Shown: positions 41,415 to 51,167, counted from the first letter of the stretch. The stretch is DNA of 56,541 nt from Streptomyces sp. SM1 (GCF_002910825.1 NZ_NEUB01000834.1:1-56541); one strand, 5' to 3'. Program-made: numbers and translations. Notes: generated by a model from the sequence alone, not told the origin.

Positions 41415-41891
41415 CTACGTCGCGGGCCAGGCGTACTCGCTGTAGGGGATACCGGTGGCGATGTGCCGCAGCGCGACCGCGAGGTACGGCGGCATTGGCT
41501 CGGGCAGCACCGCTGTCTTGTGCCACTCCCAGCCCTCACACTTGTCTGGCTCGGGGTTGCCGATCTCGCCGTGCCACCGCTCTGTCTCGAAGAAGAATGC
41601 GATCCGCTGGTCACCCGCGTGCGTCGATACGTGGTGCATCAAGTGCACGAACCGGACGTCGGCCGGGTCGACGGCGGCGCCGGTCTCCTCGGCGAACTCG
41701 CGGGCGGCCGCCACGGCGGCGGGCTCCCCCTCCTCCAAGAGCCCGGCGGGCACCTGGAACATGCCCGGGAAGACGCGCTGTGTCTCCACGCGGCGACTCA
41801 TGAGGATCTCGTCCCCGCGGCGGACGATCAGGTGCACGTCCGCGTAGTGCGCGGCGTAGGAGTAGCCGGACGGGGCGGTCTTCTGCGGCAT
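41415..41891 (-). CDS. Nudix hydrolase
   Basis: A 158-residue Nudix protein with an intact box (AGLLEEGEPAAVAAAREFAE, then ETGAAV). The N-terminal strand reads ADVHLIVRRGDEILMSRR. It probably cleaves a nucleoside-diphosphate derivative. ATG 41891 sits 9 bp after the stop of the nucleotidyltransferase gene, suggesting a two-gene transcript. It is unlike the Nudix protein at 23978 in sequence. Confidence 0.82.
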   Translation of the reverse strand: MPQKTAPSGYSYAAHYADVHLIVRRGDEILMSRRVETQRVFPGMFQVPAGLLEEGEPAAVAAAREFAEETGAAVDPADVRFVHLMHHVSTHAGDQRIAFFFETERWHGEIGNPEPDKCEGWEWHKTAVLPEPMPPYLAVALRHIATGIPYSEYAWPAT

Positions 41892-41899
41892 CAACTTCC

Positions 41900-42511
41900 C
41901 TACCTGTTCTGCAGGATCTCGACCCACGGGTGCGGCCCGTACACGACAGAAAGCGCCTCGGCCAGCCACGCCCGCGCCTCCCGGCCGAGGTGAGGCAGTA
42001 CCTCGGCGAAATCCTGCGCGTCCTTCGGCCGAGGAGCCTTCGCCTTGTAGAACAGTTGGACCTCCGGCGCCAGGAACGGCGTACCGTCAGCGGCTGTTGC
42101 CCCGAGCCGCTCCACAGGCCGCCGGACCCGGCCGTCGCGGCGGGACACCCAGGTCTCGCCTTCGGCCTCGTCGAGCATCACCTGAATCCGCCACGGCGCA
42201 CCCGGACCGGGCCGGCACCACACGTCGTGCACGCCGACCGGCAGCAGCTCTCCGGACAGCCACCGGCGCAACGAGCCCGGCGGGTACGCAGCCCACCACT
42301 CCCACTCGGTGAGGACCTCTTGAACCGCAAGCTGGTCTTGGCGCAGCAGCAGGACGTCGATGTCGTCGTGCTCCCGAAACGGCCGGCCCACAGCGAGTTC
42401 CACGGCGTAGCCGCCCGCAACCCACCAAGGGCAGGGCGTCTTCGAGAACAAGGCGACGACTTCGGCTAAGCCGGCGGGCTCCCAGTCCAGCCCGGGCTGT
42501 CCCTCCCGCAT
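41900..42511 (-). CDS. Aminoglycoside-nucleotidyltransferase-like protein
   Basis: A 203-residue protein with the nucleotidyltransferase motif WVAGGYAVELAVGRPFREHD followed by DIDVLLLR, matching the GG...HxDxD region of ANT(2'')-type enzymes and related proteins. Later, APEVQLFYKAKAPRPKDAQD is typical of the family's C-terminal helix. The reaction would be AMP transfer to an alcohol, possibly for resistance, but many such genes in actinobacteria have no known drug substrate. It starts at ATG 42511. Confidence 0.75.
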   Translation of the reverse strand: MREGQPGLDWEPAGLAEVVALFSKTPCPWWVAGGYAVELAVGRPFREHDDIDVLLLRQDQLAVQEVLTEWEWWAAYPPGSLRRWLSGELLPVGVHDVWCRPGPGAPWRIQVMLDEAEGETWVSRRDGRVRRPVERLGATAADGTPFLAPEVQLFYKAKAPRPKDAQDFAEVLPHLGREARAWLAEALSVVYGPHPWVEILQNR

Positions 42512-42648
42512 CACCGTGCCCTTCCCGTGCAACCTCGCCCCGCGTGGATGCAAAACCCTACTGCTCGGCCGCCAATGACACGCCGAACTCCGCACAACGC
42601 CCGGGAAACCGGATGCCCCGCCTCGCCTCCGGCTCTTACCCTCCGGTC

Positions 42649-43479
42649 ATGTCGACACCGAACCCTGTTCAGACAGCGTCCGAGATCGTCACCTACTACG
42701 CCGCCGAGTACGACGAAGCCGACCGGCTCCACACCACCGCCACCGGCCGCCTCGAACTCCTCCGCACCCGCGAACTCCTCCGCCGCCACCTCCCGACCGC
42801 TCCCGCGCGGGTGCTCGACGTCGGCGGCGGTCCCGGCACCCACGCCCGATGGCTCATCAAGGACGGCCACACCGTCCACCTGATCGCCCCTGTCCCCCGC
42901 CACCTCGACCAGGCCGCCATCCACGCCCCCGGATGCACCACCGAACTCGGCGACGCCCGACACCTCACCGCCACCACCGACTCCTACGGCGCCGTCCTGC
43001 TGCTCGGGCCGCTCTACCACCTCACCACCCGCGCCGACCGCGTCCGCGCCCTCGAAGAAGCCGCCAGAGCGGCGAAGCCCGGAGCCCTGGTCGCAGCCGC
43101 TGGCATCAGCCGCTACAGCCTCCTGCAGGACTACACCGTGCACGCCGAGCTCACCCCCGAACTCCTCCACGGCGAAGTCGCCACCGTCCTGCGCAGCGGC
43201 TCATACGACGGCAGCCGCGGCTTCACCACCGCCCACTTCCACACCGCCGCCGAACTCGCGGCCGAGGCTGCCGACGCCGGCCTGACCAACATCACCGTGA
43301 CCGGCATCGAAGGCCCCGGCTGGGCCTACCTCCGCGCCGCCGAACGCACCGCCGGCACAGCCCTCCACGACTCGCCGCTGTTGCACGGCGCACTCGAGAC
43401 GGCGCGGCTTGCCGACGAGCATCCCGAGTTCGCTGACGCATCCGCGCACCTGTTCGTCACCGGACGGGCCGCAGAATGA
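42649..43479 (+). CDS. Class I SAM-dependent methyltransferase
   Basis: A 276-residue methyltransferase. The SAM-binding motif is ARVLDVGGGPGTHARWL, motif II is ELGDARHL, and YGAVLLLGPLYHL is the motif IV region. The C-terminal part with PGWAYLR and ELAAEAADAGL matches small-molecule methyltransferases. ATG 42649 is preferred to an upstream start (42544) whose extension has no family character. No adjacent pathway genes are evident; the substrate is unknown. Confidence 0.8.
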   Translation: MSTPNPVQTASEIVTYYAAEYDEADRLHTTATGRLELLRTRELLRRHLPTAPARVLDVGGGPGTHARWLIKDGHTVHLIAPVPRHLDQAAIHAPGCTTELGDARHLTATTDSYGAVLLLGPLYHLTTRADRVRALEEAARAAKPGALVAAAGISRYSLLQDYTVHAELTPELLHGEVATVLRSGSYDGSRGFTTAHFHTAAELAAEAADAGLTNITVTGIEGPGWAYLRAAERTAGTALHDSPLLHGALETARLADEHPEFADASAHLFVTGRAAE

Positions 43480-43489
43480 ACCACCCACG

Positions 43490-43760
43490 GAGTGACCAGG
43501 GCTGCCGCCCCGGAAGGGCTGGCGCGTGCTCGATGGCGGCCTGGGCGGAGGTGAGCAGCTTGACGGCGGTGGTGTGGTCGCCGTCGGCGGCTGTCGCGCG
43601 GGCGTAAGTGTTGCGGTAGTACGCGAGCGCCTTGGGGTTGGTCAGCTTCCTGCCTCGCTGCTCGCAGGCTTCGGCGAGCCGTACGGCGGTGGGGATGTGA
43701 CCGAGGTCGATGGCCTGGTCCGCGCAGCCCGCGCAGGGCGGTGGCGGCGAGCCAGTAACT
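43490..43760 (-). pseudogene. C-terminal fragment of a TPR-type regulator
   Basis: The minus strand reads DLGHIPTAVRLAEACEQRGR, then LAYYRNTYARATAADGDHTT and AVKLLTSAQAAIEHA, the last repeats of a Streptomyces XRE/TPR regulator. The upstream part is replaced by Cys/Pro-rich sequence after about 43760, so only the end remains. Confidence 0.5.
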
Positions 43761-43939
43761 GTGCAGGTGTACGGGTTCAAACCGGGTCCGGCAAAGATGT
43801 CAAGAGCGAGGCTGGTAGCCATCGTGGTCCGGTCGGCTCGCTGACCACGTCGGTCGGGCGCCGAGGGGACTATCCGCCACGGCCCTCGGCCGTGGCCTGC
43901 CGAACCGGTTCCGTGCTCCGCGGGCTGCCGTGGTGGCAG

Positions 43940-44099
43940 CGGTCACACAGCGTGCGGACCCCGGCGCCCCTGGGTGCCCACTCCGCTGCCGCCCGTGCGG
44001 CCGGTGCCCCGGCCGGCGAGCGGGGAGCCGGTCTGCGAGGTCTGCCATCGCCCGCTCGCCGAGCCCCTGGTGCGCTACGGGCGGCACATCCTGTGCTGA
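43940..44099 (+). CDS. Possible small zinc-binding protein
   Basis: One plus-strand frame ends with ASGEPVCEVCHRPLAEPLVR then YGRHILC and TGA at 44097-44099. The CxxCxRPL pattern plus the final Cys suggests a small zinc ribbon. The start is unclear; it could be a GTG near 43940. The first half is Pro-rich. It may be a remnant. Confidence 0.35.
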
Positions 44100-44109
44100 T
44101 GAAAGCCGG

Positions 44110-44907
44110 TCAGCTCTGCTCGCGCTCCTCATTCACCAGCTCGTCGCACAGCTTCGTCAGCTCCCACGCGTGCTTCTGGAGCGCCTCCATGACCTTGACC
44201 AGCTTCTTCTCCCGCTTCGCACCGGACGCCGTGCCGTCCCGGTCGACGACGATCTCGCCAATGAAGTGCGAGAGGTGGTTCAGCACAGGGGCGGTCAGGC
44301 GGAGCTGGCTGATCGCATCGAGGTCCCGCCCGGCCACCGGCCCGGATTTCGTCGGGTAGCCGTTGGGCCGCCGCTCCGTCGTCCGGGTCTGGGTCAGCCG
44401 CAGCGAGGCGGCCACCAGCCGGGCCATCTGGACACTCTGCGGCCCCACCACCGAGGCCTCGGCATCGACCGGTCCGGGCGGGGCGTCCCCGGGGAAGCCC
44501 ACGACACTCGCCCCGAGCAGCTTCAGGATCTCCTCGGTGCACCGCTTGGGCCGGGCGATGCCCTTCTCATCCAGCGGCAGCATGTCGAAGGTGTCGCGCT
44601 CGAATGCGCTCATCGTGTACGGCGTGAAGTGGCGTACGACGGTCACAGGGGGGCCGAACTCCCGCACACAGGCCCGCACCAGGCTCTCCGCCACGTTGAT
44701 CAGACCCGCACCCAGCTGAAGGTCGGTGGCGATCACCAGATGCCCGCCGTCGTTCGTCGGCCACACCCGCAGCCGCACGTGGGTACGGTGGCCGTTGATG
44801 TCCGGGAAGTGCCAGGAGTGATCATCACGGATGGGGGACAGCCGCGTCGGGGTGGGCAGGTCGGGCACCAGCGGTCCTCTCGTCGTAGAGCAGGCAGACG
44901 CCCCCAC
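44110..44907 (-). CDS. Hypothetical protein
   Basis: A protein of up to 265 residues, unrecognised. The N-terminal half looks like an alpha/beta domain (HSWHFPDINGHRTHVRLRVW, GGHLVIATDLQLGAGLINVA). The C-terminal half is helical with many charged residues (LVKVMEALQKHAWELTKLC). The GTG at 44907 is the longest start; a GTG at 44871 is also possible. Codon use is normal, supporting a real gene. Confidence 0.55.
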   Translation of the reverse strand: MGASACSTTRGPLVPDLPTPTRLSPIRDDHSWHFPDINGHRTHVRLRVWPTNDGGHLVIATDLQLGAGLINVAESLVRACVREFGPPVTVVRHFTPYTMSAFERDTFDMLPLDEKGIARPKRCTEEILKLLGASVVGFPGDAPPGPVDAEASVVGPQSVQMARLVAASLRLTQTRTTERRPNGYPTKSGPVAGRDLDAISQLRLTAPVLNHLSHFIGEIVVDRDGTASGAKREKKLVKVMEALQKHAWELTKLCDELVNEEREQS

Positions 44908-44936
44908 CAGGCAACGTTCGCCCTGTTGTGAGGCGC

Positions 44937-45491
44937 TCAGTCGATCGGCAGTCCCAAGGCCCTGAGCGTCCCCGGGGAGACGTCCGCGCCGTCGAGGGCG
45001 TTGACGAGGCGGAGTGCCAGTTCCGCGATCACCAGGTCCTGCGGAACGTCGGGGACCGGTTCGCCGATGTCCCGCAAGAATGCAGCGACCCGGTCCCAGG
45101 AGTAGAGCACCGTCCCTTCACCGGATTCGGGTTCGGGGAAGCCCTGGTCCTGGGACAGCTGAGCCAGCGGCTGCGCGCCGTGTCCGCTGCGCTGAGCGGC
45201 TTCGTCGAGTGTCACGGTGTCGGGCAGGGTGACGCCGACGGCGTGGAGCCCATCGATGAGCCGGATGCGCTGTACGGCTTGGGCAACAGCGTCCAGGAGG
45301 GTCGGAGCCTCGATATCGCAGGCCAGCTCCCGCAGCATGGCTGAGTCCGCGCACTGCGGGTGAGCGTCAGGATCTTCTGGGGCGAGCGTGTAAGAGATCG
45401 CCCCGTCCGCGAGGGCATCGCAGTGATCGAACGCGTCAGCCTGCTCACGGGTGAGCGGCTGCTTGAGAAGAATGCTGAAACTCCACTCCAT
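44937..45491 (-). CDS. Hypothetical protein, antitoxin-like
   Basis: A 184-residue acidic protein. The N-terminal half MEWSFSILLKQPLTREQADA is a small alpha/beta unit, and the central VTLDEAAQRSGHGAQPLAQL resembles a helix-turn-helix followed by a beta strand (TVLYSWDRVAAFL) as in small DNA-binding antitoxins. It lies 11 bp after a 72-residue basic protein, so the two are probably an operon. A toxin/antitoxin role is only suggested by size, charge and HTH. Confidence 0.5.
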   Translation of the reverse strand: MEWSFSILLKQPLTREQADAFDHCDALADGAISYTLAPEDPDAHPQCADSAMLRELACDIEAPTLLDAVAQAVQRIRLIDGLHAVGVTLPDTVTLDEAAQRSGHGAQPLAQLSQDQGFPEPESGEGTVLYSWDRVAAFLRDIGEPVPDVPQDLVIAELALRLVNALDGADVSPGTLRALGLPID

Positions 45492-45502
45492 TTCGTACCT
45501 CC

Positions 45503-45721
45503 CTAGTGCGTGTGGGCTTTGACGAAGCGGTCGATTTTCTTCGCCTCGTTACCGGGGTTCTTGGGCGTGCCGGAGACAGCAAGGCGCGCTCCGCACGAGC
45601 AGCAGACGACCCATCCCCATCGGTGGCCATTCTTGTCTGGCACGACTGTGCAGCCGGCCCGCTTGGCGCGGTCAAGCGCACTTGCAACATCCGCGTTTTG
45701 GTGCCGTCCTTTGGAAACCAC
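45503..45721 (-). CDS. Small basic protein, HicA-like
   Basis: A 72-residue basic protein (GTG start at 45721). It has a CC-x-CG pair in WVVCCSCGARLAVSG and ends SGTPKNPGNEAKKIDRF, loosely like the C-terminus of small HicA-type or double-stranded-RNA-binding toxins. It precedes the 184-residue protein, the order expected of toxin then antitoxin. The identification is weak. Confidence 0.45.
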   Translation of the reverse strand: MVSKGRHQNADVASALDRAKRAGCTVVPDKNGHRWGWVVCCSCGARLAVSGTPKNPGNEAKKIDRFVKAHTH

Positions 45722-46027
45722 GCGCTGACCGTACCGGTGATCCTGCTCATGCCAGCGGGATCAGGTCACAGTCACGCCAGAGAAGAGAAGTTGCCCGCTG
45801 CAGTCCTGCAGACCGGGCGGGTGGTCGCTATCCGGACGGCGCGTTGGGCCTCGGGGTGCCGCGGTCGGGTCACGTGACAGTGATGCCGGTGCTGGTGCCA
45901 CCTCCTGCCCTGCTGTAGGTCCCCCTCATTCGTGTGTTACTGCTGGCGGCCCGCGCCTGGCTGCTGCCTTCCAGCCGCCGCGACGAGGCCCGGCAACCGC
46001 CACAGGTTGCCGAGCTTCCGTGCCTTA
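45722..46027. other. Gap beside an insertion sequence
   Basis: No gene seen. A perfect 8-bp hairpin cggcaacc / ggttgccg (45991-46012) lies just before the IS left end. Confidence 0.4.
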
Positions 46028-46885
46028 GACGCCGTTTCTGATGGCGTGATCGTTCGTTGAGCAGTGCATGACGGATCTGGTTAAGCGGTTGGTGCCGGAT
46101 GAGTTGTGGGCGCTGTTCCGGCGGGTGGTCCCGCCGACGGAGGTCATACGTCCGCAGGGTGGCGGCAAACGGAGGGCCGGTGACCGCGAATGCCTGGCAG
46201 CGATCATCTTCGTGGCCACCTCGGGCTGCACCTGGCGGCAGCTGCCGCCGGTGTTCGGGCCGGCCTGGCCCACCGTTTACCGGCGCTTCGCCCAGTGGAG
46301 CCAGGCCAGGGTGTGGGCCAGGCTCCACCGGGTCGTCCTCGACGAACTCGGTGCGCGGGGCGAGCTGGACTGGTCGCGGTGCGCGATCGATTCGGTCAGC
46401 GTCCGGGCGGCAAAAGGGGGCCTCTGGCCGGACCGAATCCGACCGACCGTGGCAAGAGCGGATCGAAAATCCACCTCATCACCGACCGGAACGGCGTGCC
46501 GCTGTCGCTGGGCATCTCCGGCGCGAACATGCACGACAGCCTTGGCCTGCAGCCGCTCGTGCGCGGGATTCCGCCCATCCGCTCCCGCCGCGGACCGCGC
46601 CGCCGGCGTCCTGCCAAGCTCCACGCCGACAAGGGCTACGACTACGACCACCTGCGGAAATGGCTTCGCGAGCGTCGCATCCGCCACCGCATCGCCCGCA
46701 AGGGCATCGAGTCTTCCACCCGACTGGGCCGACACCGCTGGGTCGTCGAAAGAACGGTCTCCTGGCTGGCCGGCTGCCGAAGGCTGCACCGCCGCTACGA
46801 GAGAAAGGCCGAACACTTCCTCGCCTTCGTCGGCATCGCCGCAGCCCTCATCGCCCACCGCCGACTCACCAAGTGAAACAACGTC
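46028..46885. mobile_element. IS5 family (IS427-like) element with 3-bp target duplication
   Basis: An 858-bp element. The ends are gacgccgtttc (46028) and gaaacaacgtc (to 46885), an 11-bp inverted repeat with two mismatches. TTA flanks both sides (46025-46027 and 46886-46888), consistent with a 3-bp target duplication. It inserted just after the hsdR stop codon (46890-46892 on the minus strand), separated from it by the duplicated TTA and one base. Confidence 0.75.
46068..46876 (+). CDS. IS427-like transposase made by frameshifting
   Basis: Two overlapping frames together encode one DDE transposase. The first (from ATG 46068) gives the DNA-binding part and the first catalytic Asp (LDWSRCAIDSVSVRAAKGG). 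The second gives GPLAGPNPTDRGKSGSK, the second Asp in LHADKGYDYDHL, and the Glu in VERTVSWLAGCRRLHRRYE. The frames meet at gcaaaaggggg near 46410, a good -1 slippery site, as is usual for this IS group. The product is likely about 269 residues and functional. Confidence 0.8.
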
Positions 46886-46889
46886 TTAG

Positions 46890-49800
46890 TCAGTCAACGA
46901 GGTAGTGGGCTTCGATGTAGGCGACGGTGGAGTCATACGGCTCCCCCACCGGCTTCAGCATGTACCGGCGGAAGACCGCGGCGGTGGCACGACGGGCGCC
47001 TCGGTTGCGGGCGTCGGCGTTGTCCCATGACCGGGCGAGTGTGCGGGTGACCACCTGGTCGATCTCCTCGGCCAGGTTCCGCTCCGTGACGGTAAGGCCG
47101 GACGGTGCGTGGTCGTGGATGATCCGCGACAGGACGCCCACGTGGTCGTTGTCCAGCACAACGACAGCTTCATCGGGGTGCTTCTCGGCGTCCACGATGG
47201 CGCGGGCGACACGGAGAGCCTCAGACAGGAAGTCCAGTGCATCTTGGGAGTTCTGGATGATCCGGTCCCGCAGCTGCCTGATCCGCTCCGCCAGAGCGGT
47301 GTACTTCGCCGACCCCGGTTCGACGCCCCTTTCGAGGGCGGCCTTGATCTGGTCCAGGATCTCTGCCGCGGACGGGGGCGCCTCGTCCGAGCCGTCGTCC
47401 TTGTCGGGCTTGGGGCGGACGAGGGCCAGCAGCTCCTTGAGGATGGAGATGCCCTGGGCGTCCAGGACGAGGGCTTCCTCCTGGGAGGCGGCCACAGAGA
47501 AGGAGTGCACGTGAGCGTTGATTATCTCCAGGACCATGGGCCCTAGTTCGCCTAGCCGTTCCTTCCTTTCCTCGTCGGAGGACTTCTTGAACAGGGTCGT
47601 GTACACGGATCCGAACAGCCCGAAGCCATCTCGGTACTTGGCGACCCGCTTGTCGGTGTTGATGAGCGGGTACAGGCGGGCCAGGAGCCGGTAGTCCTTG
47701 GTGAACACCTCGGCCGCGCCGGGGCTGGCGTCCAGGAAGATGTTGATGGCTCGCACAGACTCGTATCCGTGGACGGTGAGGTCCAGACCGTCCACGTCGG
47801 CGAGGAGGTCTTCGATGCGGGCGAAGGTGGTGCGGAACTCGGCGACCAGCTCGGTCAGGTCGGTGACAAACCCGCCGCCCTTGGCGGCTCCCTTTGCGGT
47901 GGGGTCGACGACGGCTCGCTGGACCTCTTCGGCCAGGCCGATGTAGTCCACGACCACGCCATCGGTCTTCACGAACCCGGTCGGGGACACCCAGGTGCGG
48001 TTCGGGCGGGTGATCGTCTGGAACAGGTTGTGGGCCTTCAGTGGCTTGTCCAGGTAGAGGACGCCTTCGTTGGGGGCGTCGAACCCGGTCATCAGCTTCG
48101 CGGTCACCACCAGGAAGCACAGCGGATCGTCCGGGGTGAGAAACCGCCGCTTCTGCTTCTCCTCGTCGACCTCCGAGAGCTGGTACGGCCGCATGGCGGT
48201 GTCTTCGTCCTTGGAATCCTTGACGTGGATGTTCACCTCGGCGGTGATCCGCTCGTGCTTCCCGACCTCGGCGAGCACCTGTGACGCCTCGAACCCGGCC
48301 AGCAGCTCGTTGATCTTGTCCGTGTACGCCACGGCCAGCTCACGGTTGTAGGCGACGACCTGGGCCTTGAGGCCGTTGCGGTAGGCGCTGGCCAGGTAGT
48401 GGTCCACGATGTCCTGGCAGACCGTGTGGATGCGGTTGGGGTTGGCGAACACCGAGGTGAGACGCCCGAACTTGCGGGACAGGGCCTCGCGGTCGGGGTC
48501 GTCGAGGTCGAATTCATCGGCGAACTGGTCGAACTCGGCCTGCAGCGCCTGGTCGTTTATCTCGAAGGTGACCGGGTGCGGGTCCAATATGACCGGGACG
48601 GTCGCCTCGTCCAGCAGAGACCGGGACACCGAGTACCGGTGCAGCACCCTGTCCGGGTCTCTCTCCTCGCCGAAGAGTGCGAAGGTGTCGGTGGCGAGGT
48701 TCCTGACGGGGGTGCCGGTCATGCCGAAGAACTTCGCGTGCGGCAACGCTGCGCGCATCTGCCCGGCCAGGGACTTCGACTTGGCGGACTGAGTGCGGTG
48801 CGCCTCGTCAACCAGCACGATGATGTTGCCCCGGGGCGACAGGTTCTTGCCGGCGTCGGCGAATTTATGGACGGTCGTGGAGATGACGCCGCGCACGTCA
48901 TCGGCCAGCAGGGAGCGCAGTTGCTGGCTGGTGGCGGGCTTGCGGAAGTAGGCGTCCCCCATCGCGGAGGTGAACACCCCTGAGGTCTGTCGGACGAGGT
49001 CGGTCCGGTCCGAGAGCAGGATGATGGTGGGCGACTCGGTGCGGGTGTCGGTCAGCAGCAGCGCGGCGGCGAACACCATCAGCAGTGTCTTCCCGGACCC
49101 CTGGTGATGCCAGATCAGGCCCTTCGACCCGCCCTCCAGGACCCGCTCGTGGATCAGGTGCGCGGCCTCCATCTGCGGGTAGCGGGGCAGGTACTTCATG
49201 TCCGCCCCATCCCCGGAGGTGTCGAAGAGGGCGAAGTTGGCGAGCATGTCCAGGATCGTGGCCGGGTTTAGCAGCAGCTCGACGGAGCGCCGCACGTCGG
49301 CCTGCCCGGACAGGTTCTCGTCGTCGGCGGTGGACCGGAACGGCTGCCACAGGTTCACGGGCGCGCCAGCGGCACCGAAGCGCAGCTTCAGCCCGTCGGA
49401 GGCGACGGCGAAGACGTTGGGGGTGAAGAACCACGGGTATTCGGTGGCGTACACGTCGTTGATCTCGCGCGCCGCGTCCGCCCAACCGGACTTCGCGGTC
49501 GGCGACTTCACCTCCACCACGACCAGGGGCAGGCCGTTAACCCAGTACACGAGGTCGAACCGGCGGGAGGTCTTGCCAGGGACGGTGATGGTCACCTCGT
49601 CCGACACAACCAGCGTGTTGGCGGCCGGGCGCTCGAAGTCGATGACCTTCAGGGCGTGCCACACGCCGTCGGCGTCCCGGAACTCCTTGTGCCCGCGCAG
49701 CAGGTTCACCACCAGCTCGTTGGCCCGCACCAGCCCGCCTTCGACGGCATTGACCGTGGCGACGATCTCCTCGACAACCGCGTCCACGTCGAACCCGGCG

Positions 49801-49967
49801 ATCACCCCGGGGTTTAACCGGACCATGGCGTCCCGCAGCTGGCTGGCGATCACCGTCTGCGTCATCTCACGCCGCAACGATCTGCCCGCGGTGAAGCCCC
49901 AGCCCATCGGGAGAGACCACTGGATCATCAGGTTCTGGAACTCCCGCTCGCGAATGCCCTTCGCCAC
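46890..49967 (-). CDS. hsdR: Type I restriction endonuclease subunit R
   Basis: A 1025-residue HsdR. The N-terminal nuclease domain has LVVVEVKSPTAKSGWADAAR (the E-x-K of the PD-(D/E)XK fold). The helicase part has Walker A WHHQGSGKTLLMVFAA, the DEAH box VDEAHRTQSAKS, and motif III GMTGTPVRN. The C-terminal helical region follows. HsdR translocates DNA and cuts it when the HsdM/HsdS complex meets an unmethylated site. It starts 3 bp after hsdS. It appears intact; an IS lies directly downstream but does not interrupt it. Confidence 0.92.
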   Translation of the reverse strand: MAKGIREREFQNLMIQWSLPMGWGFTAGRSLRREMTQTVIASQLRDAMVRLNPGVIAGFDVDAVVEEIVATVNAVEGGLVRANELVVNLLRGHKEFRDADGVWHALKVIDFERPAANTLVVSDEVTITVPGKTSRRFDLVYWVNGLPLVVVEVKSPTAKSGWADAAREINDVYATEYPWFFTPNVFAVASDGLKLRFGAAGAPVNLWQPFRSTADDENLSGQADVRRSVELLLNPATILDMLANFALFDTSGDGADMKYLPRYPQMEAAHLIHERVLEGGSKGLIWHHQGSGKTLLMVFAAALLLTDTRTESPTIILLSDRTDLVRQTSGVFTSAMGDAYFRKPATSQQLRSLLADDVRGVISTTVHKFADAGKNLSPRGNIIVLVDEAHRTQSAKSKSLAGQMRAALPHAKFFGMTGTPVRNLATDTFALFGEERDPDRVLHRYSVSRSLLDEATVPVILDPHPVTFEINDQALQAEFDQFADEFDLDDPDREALSRKFGRLTSVFANPNRIHTVCQDIVDHYLASAYRNGLKAQVVAYNRELAVAYTDKINELLAGFEASQVLAEVGKHERITAEVNIHVKDSKDEDTAMRPYQLSEVDEEKQKRRFLTPDDPLCFLVVTAKLMTGFDAPNEGVLYLDKPLKAHNLFQTITRPNRTWVSPTGFVKTDGVVVDYIGLAEEVQRAVVDPTAKGAAKGGGFVTDLTELVAEFRTTFARIEDLLADVDGLDLTVHGYESVRAINIFLDASPGAAEVFTKDYRLLARLYPLINTDKRVAKYRDGFGLFGSVYTTLFKKSSDEERKERLGELGPMVLEIINAHVHSFSVAASQEEALVLDAQGISILKELLALVRPKPDKDDGSDEAPPSAAEILDQIKAALERGVEPGSAKYTALAERIRQLRDRIIQNSQDALDFLSEALRVARAIVDAEKHPDEAVVVLDNDHVGVLSRIIHDHAPSGLTVTERNLAEEIDQVVTRTLARSWDNADARNRGARRATAAVFRRYMLKPVGEPYDSTVAYIEAHYLVD

Positions 49968-49970
49968 GGC

Positions 49971-51167
49971 TCAGACCTCCAACTCGGCGGACTCAATATC
50001 GATAGTGCGGTCCAGCAGACCCGACAGCAGCCTCGCCCGGACTTTACGGAGACGGGCGGCCTCTGCGCGGATCGCAGCGACCTGCCCCTCGATTGCGTCT
50101 AGGGCGTCCGCTGCCTGCTCCTGCTCAGGCCGGGACGGGATGGGAAGCATCAACGACAGAAGCTGGTCGGGGTTGAGGCGCTTACGGCGCTGCACGGTCC
50201 CGACGACCCGACTCTGCATTTCAGCCCACAATCGAGGTGTCCGGCAGACGTGCTTCATCCACGCTGGGGCAACGTCAGCGGAGAGAGTGAAGGTCGGGAA
50301 CTCGTTGCTCGCCACGAAGCCTTCGAACTCGGCAGGGACCACCGTAATCGGCCCCTCCCAAGCAGTCAGCTTCCGCATTACCACCTGGTTCTCCCGAAGG
50401 ACGTTCATCGCGGTGTACTCGGTATCAGCCCCGTCGAACGCGTCTTTGTCAACAAGCCCCTTGCCAGCATTGAGCACTCCAGCAAGGTGGTAAGTCGTCC
50501 CTGATTCCATTGGGGTCCGCACAACGTCGAGGTGCATCACGTCTCCGAGGGACCGGGACACTGCCTCGTCGCCCTCAGCGGTGCACCAGAGCAGAGGCGC
50601 AGCCGCCCGGTACACACCCTCCAGGGCCTCTGCTTCGTCGTCGAGTGCGGCGATCTGGTCGTCGACCGCACTGACAACTTCGACGATCCGCTCTTGCACC
50701 CGCTGAGGGGGCACTGGAATCTCGATCAGGCTGAGGCTCGCACCCGAGATCCGCACGACCTTCGTTTCGGATACGTACTTGACCTTCTGTGAATGGAACA
50801 GGGATGACGCGAAGAAGTACGAGACGTACGCAGGATCGAATCCGTGACGGAAGATATAGCAGTCATCGTGAACTGCAACGTCGTCGTCGCCCAGCCATGC
50901 AACCGCCTTTCCGACGTCATCAACGTTCTCGCTGGTCGCGGCGATGACCAGATCTCCGGGGTGAGCAAGGCGCATTCGCGCACGAGAATCTTCGGCCAGG
51001 AACGTGAGTGGATCCCTCGCGATAGCCCCAAAGTTAGTGTGAATCTGCGCGTAGTGAATACAGCCGAGCCCAGATTCCACGTAGTCGTTCTTCGTGAAAC
51101 GACGACCGCGGACCAGTTCTCCAACTTCGGCGAGCGCCTTCTGGGCCCACTCCGACTGCTCACTCAT
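49971..51167 (-). CDS. hsdS: Type I restriction specificity subunit S
   Basis: A 398-residue HsdS with two target-recognition domains separated by helical spacers. The first half ends in SLIEIPVPPQRVQERIVEVV and VDDQIAALDDEAEALEG, the second in SLMLPIPSRPEQEQAADALD and GQVAAIRAEAARLRKVRARL. The repeated 'IP.PP..Q..I' segment before each coiled coil is characteristic. It determines the DNA sequence recognised by the complex. The ATG at 51167 overlaps the end of hsdM by 8 bp. Confidence 0.88.
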   Translation of the reverse strand: MSEQSEWAQKALAEVGELVRGRRFTKNDYVESGLGCIHYAQIHTNFGAIARDPLTFLAEDSRARMRLAHPGDLVIAATSENVDDVGKAVAWLGDDDVAVHDDCYIFRHGFDPAYVSYFFASSLFHSQKVKYVSETKVVRISGASLSLIEIPVPPQRVQERIVEVVSAVDDQIAALDDEAEALEGVYRAAAPLLWCTAEGDEAVSRSLGDVMHLDVVRTPMESGTTYHLAGVLNAGKGLVDKDAFDGADTEYTAMNVLRENQVVMRKLTAWEGPITVVPAEFEGFVASNEFPTFTLSADVAPAWMKHVCRTPRLWAEMQSRVVGTVQRRKRLNPDQLLSLMLPIPSRPEQEQAADALDAIEGQVAAIRAEAARLRKVRARLLSGLLDRTIDIESAELEV

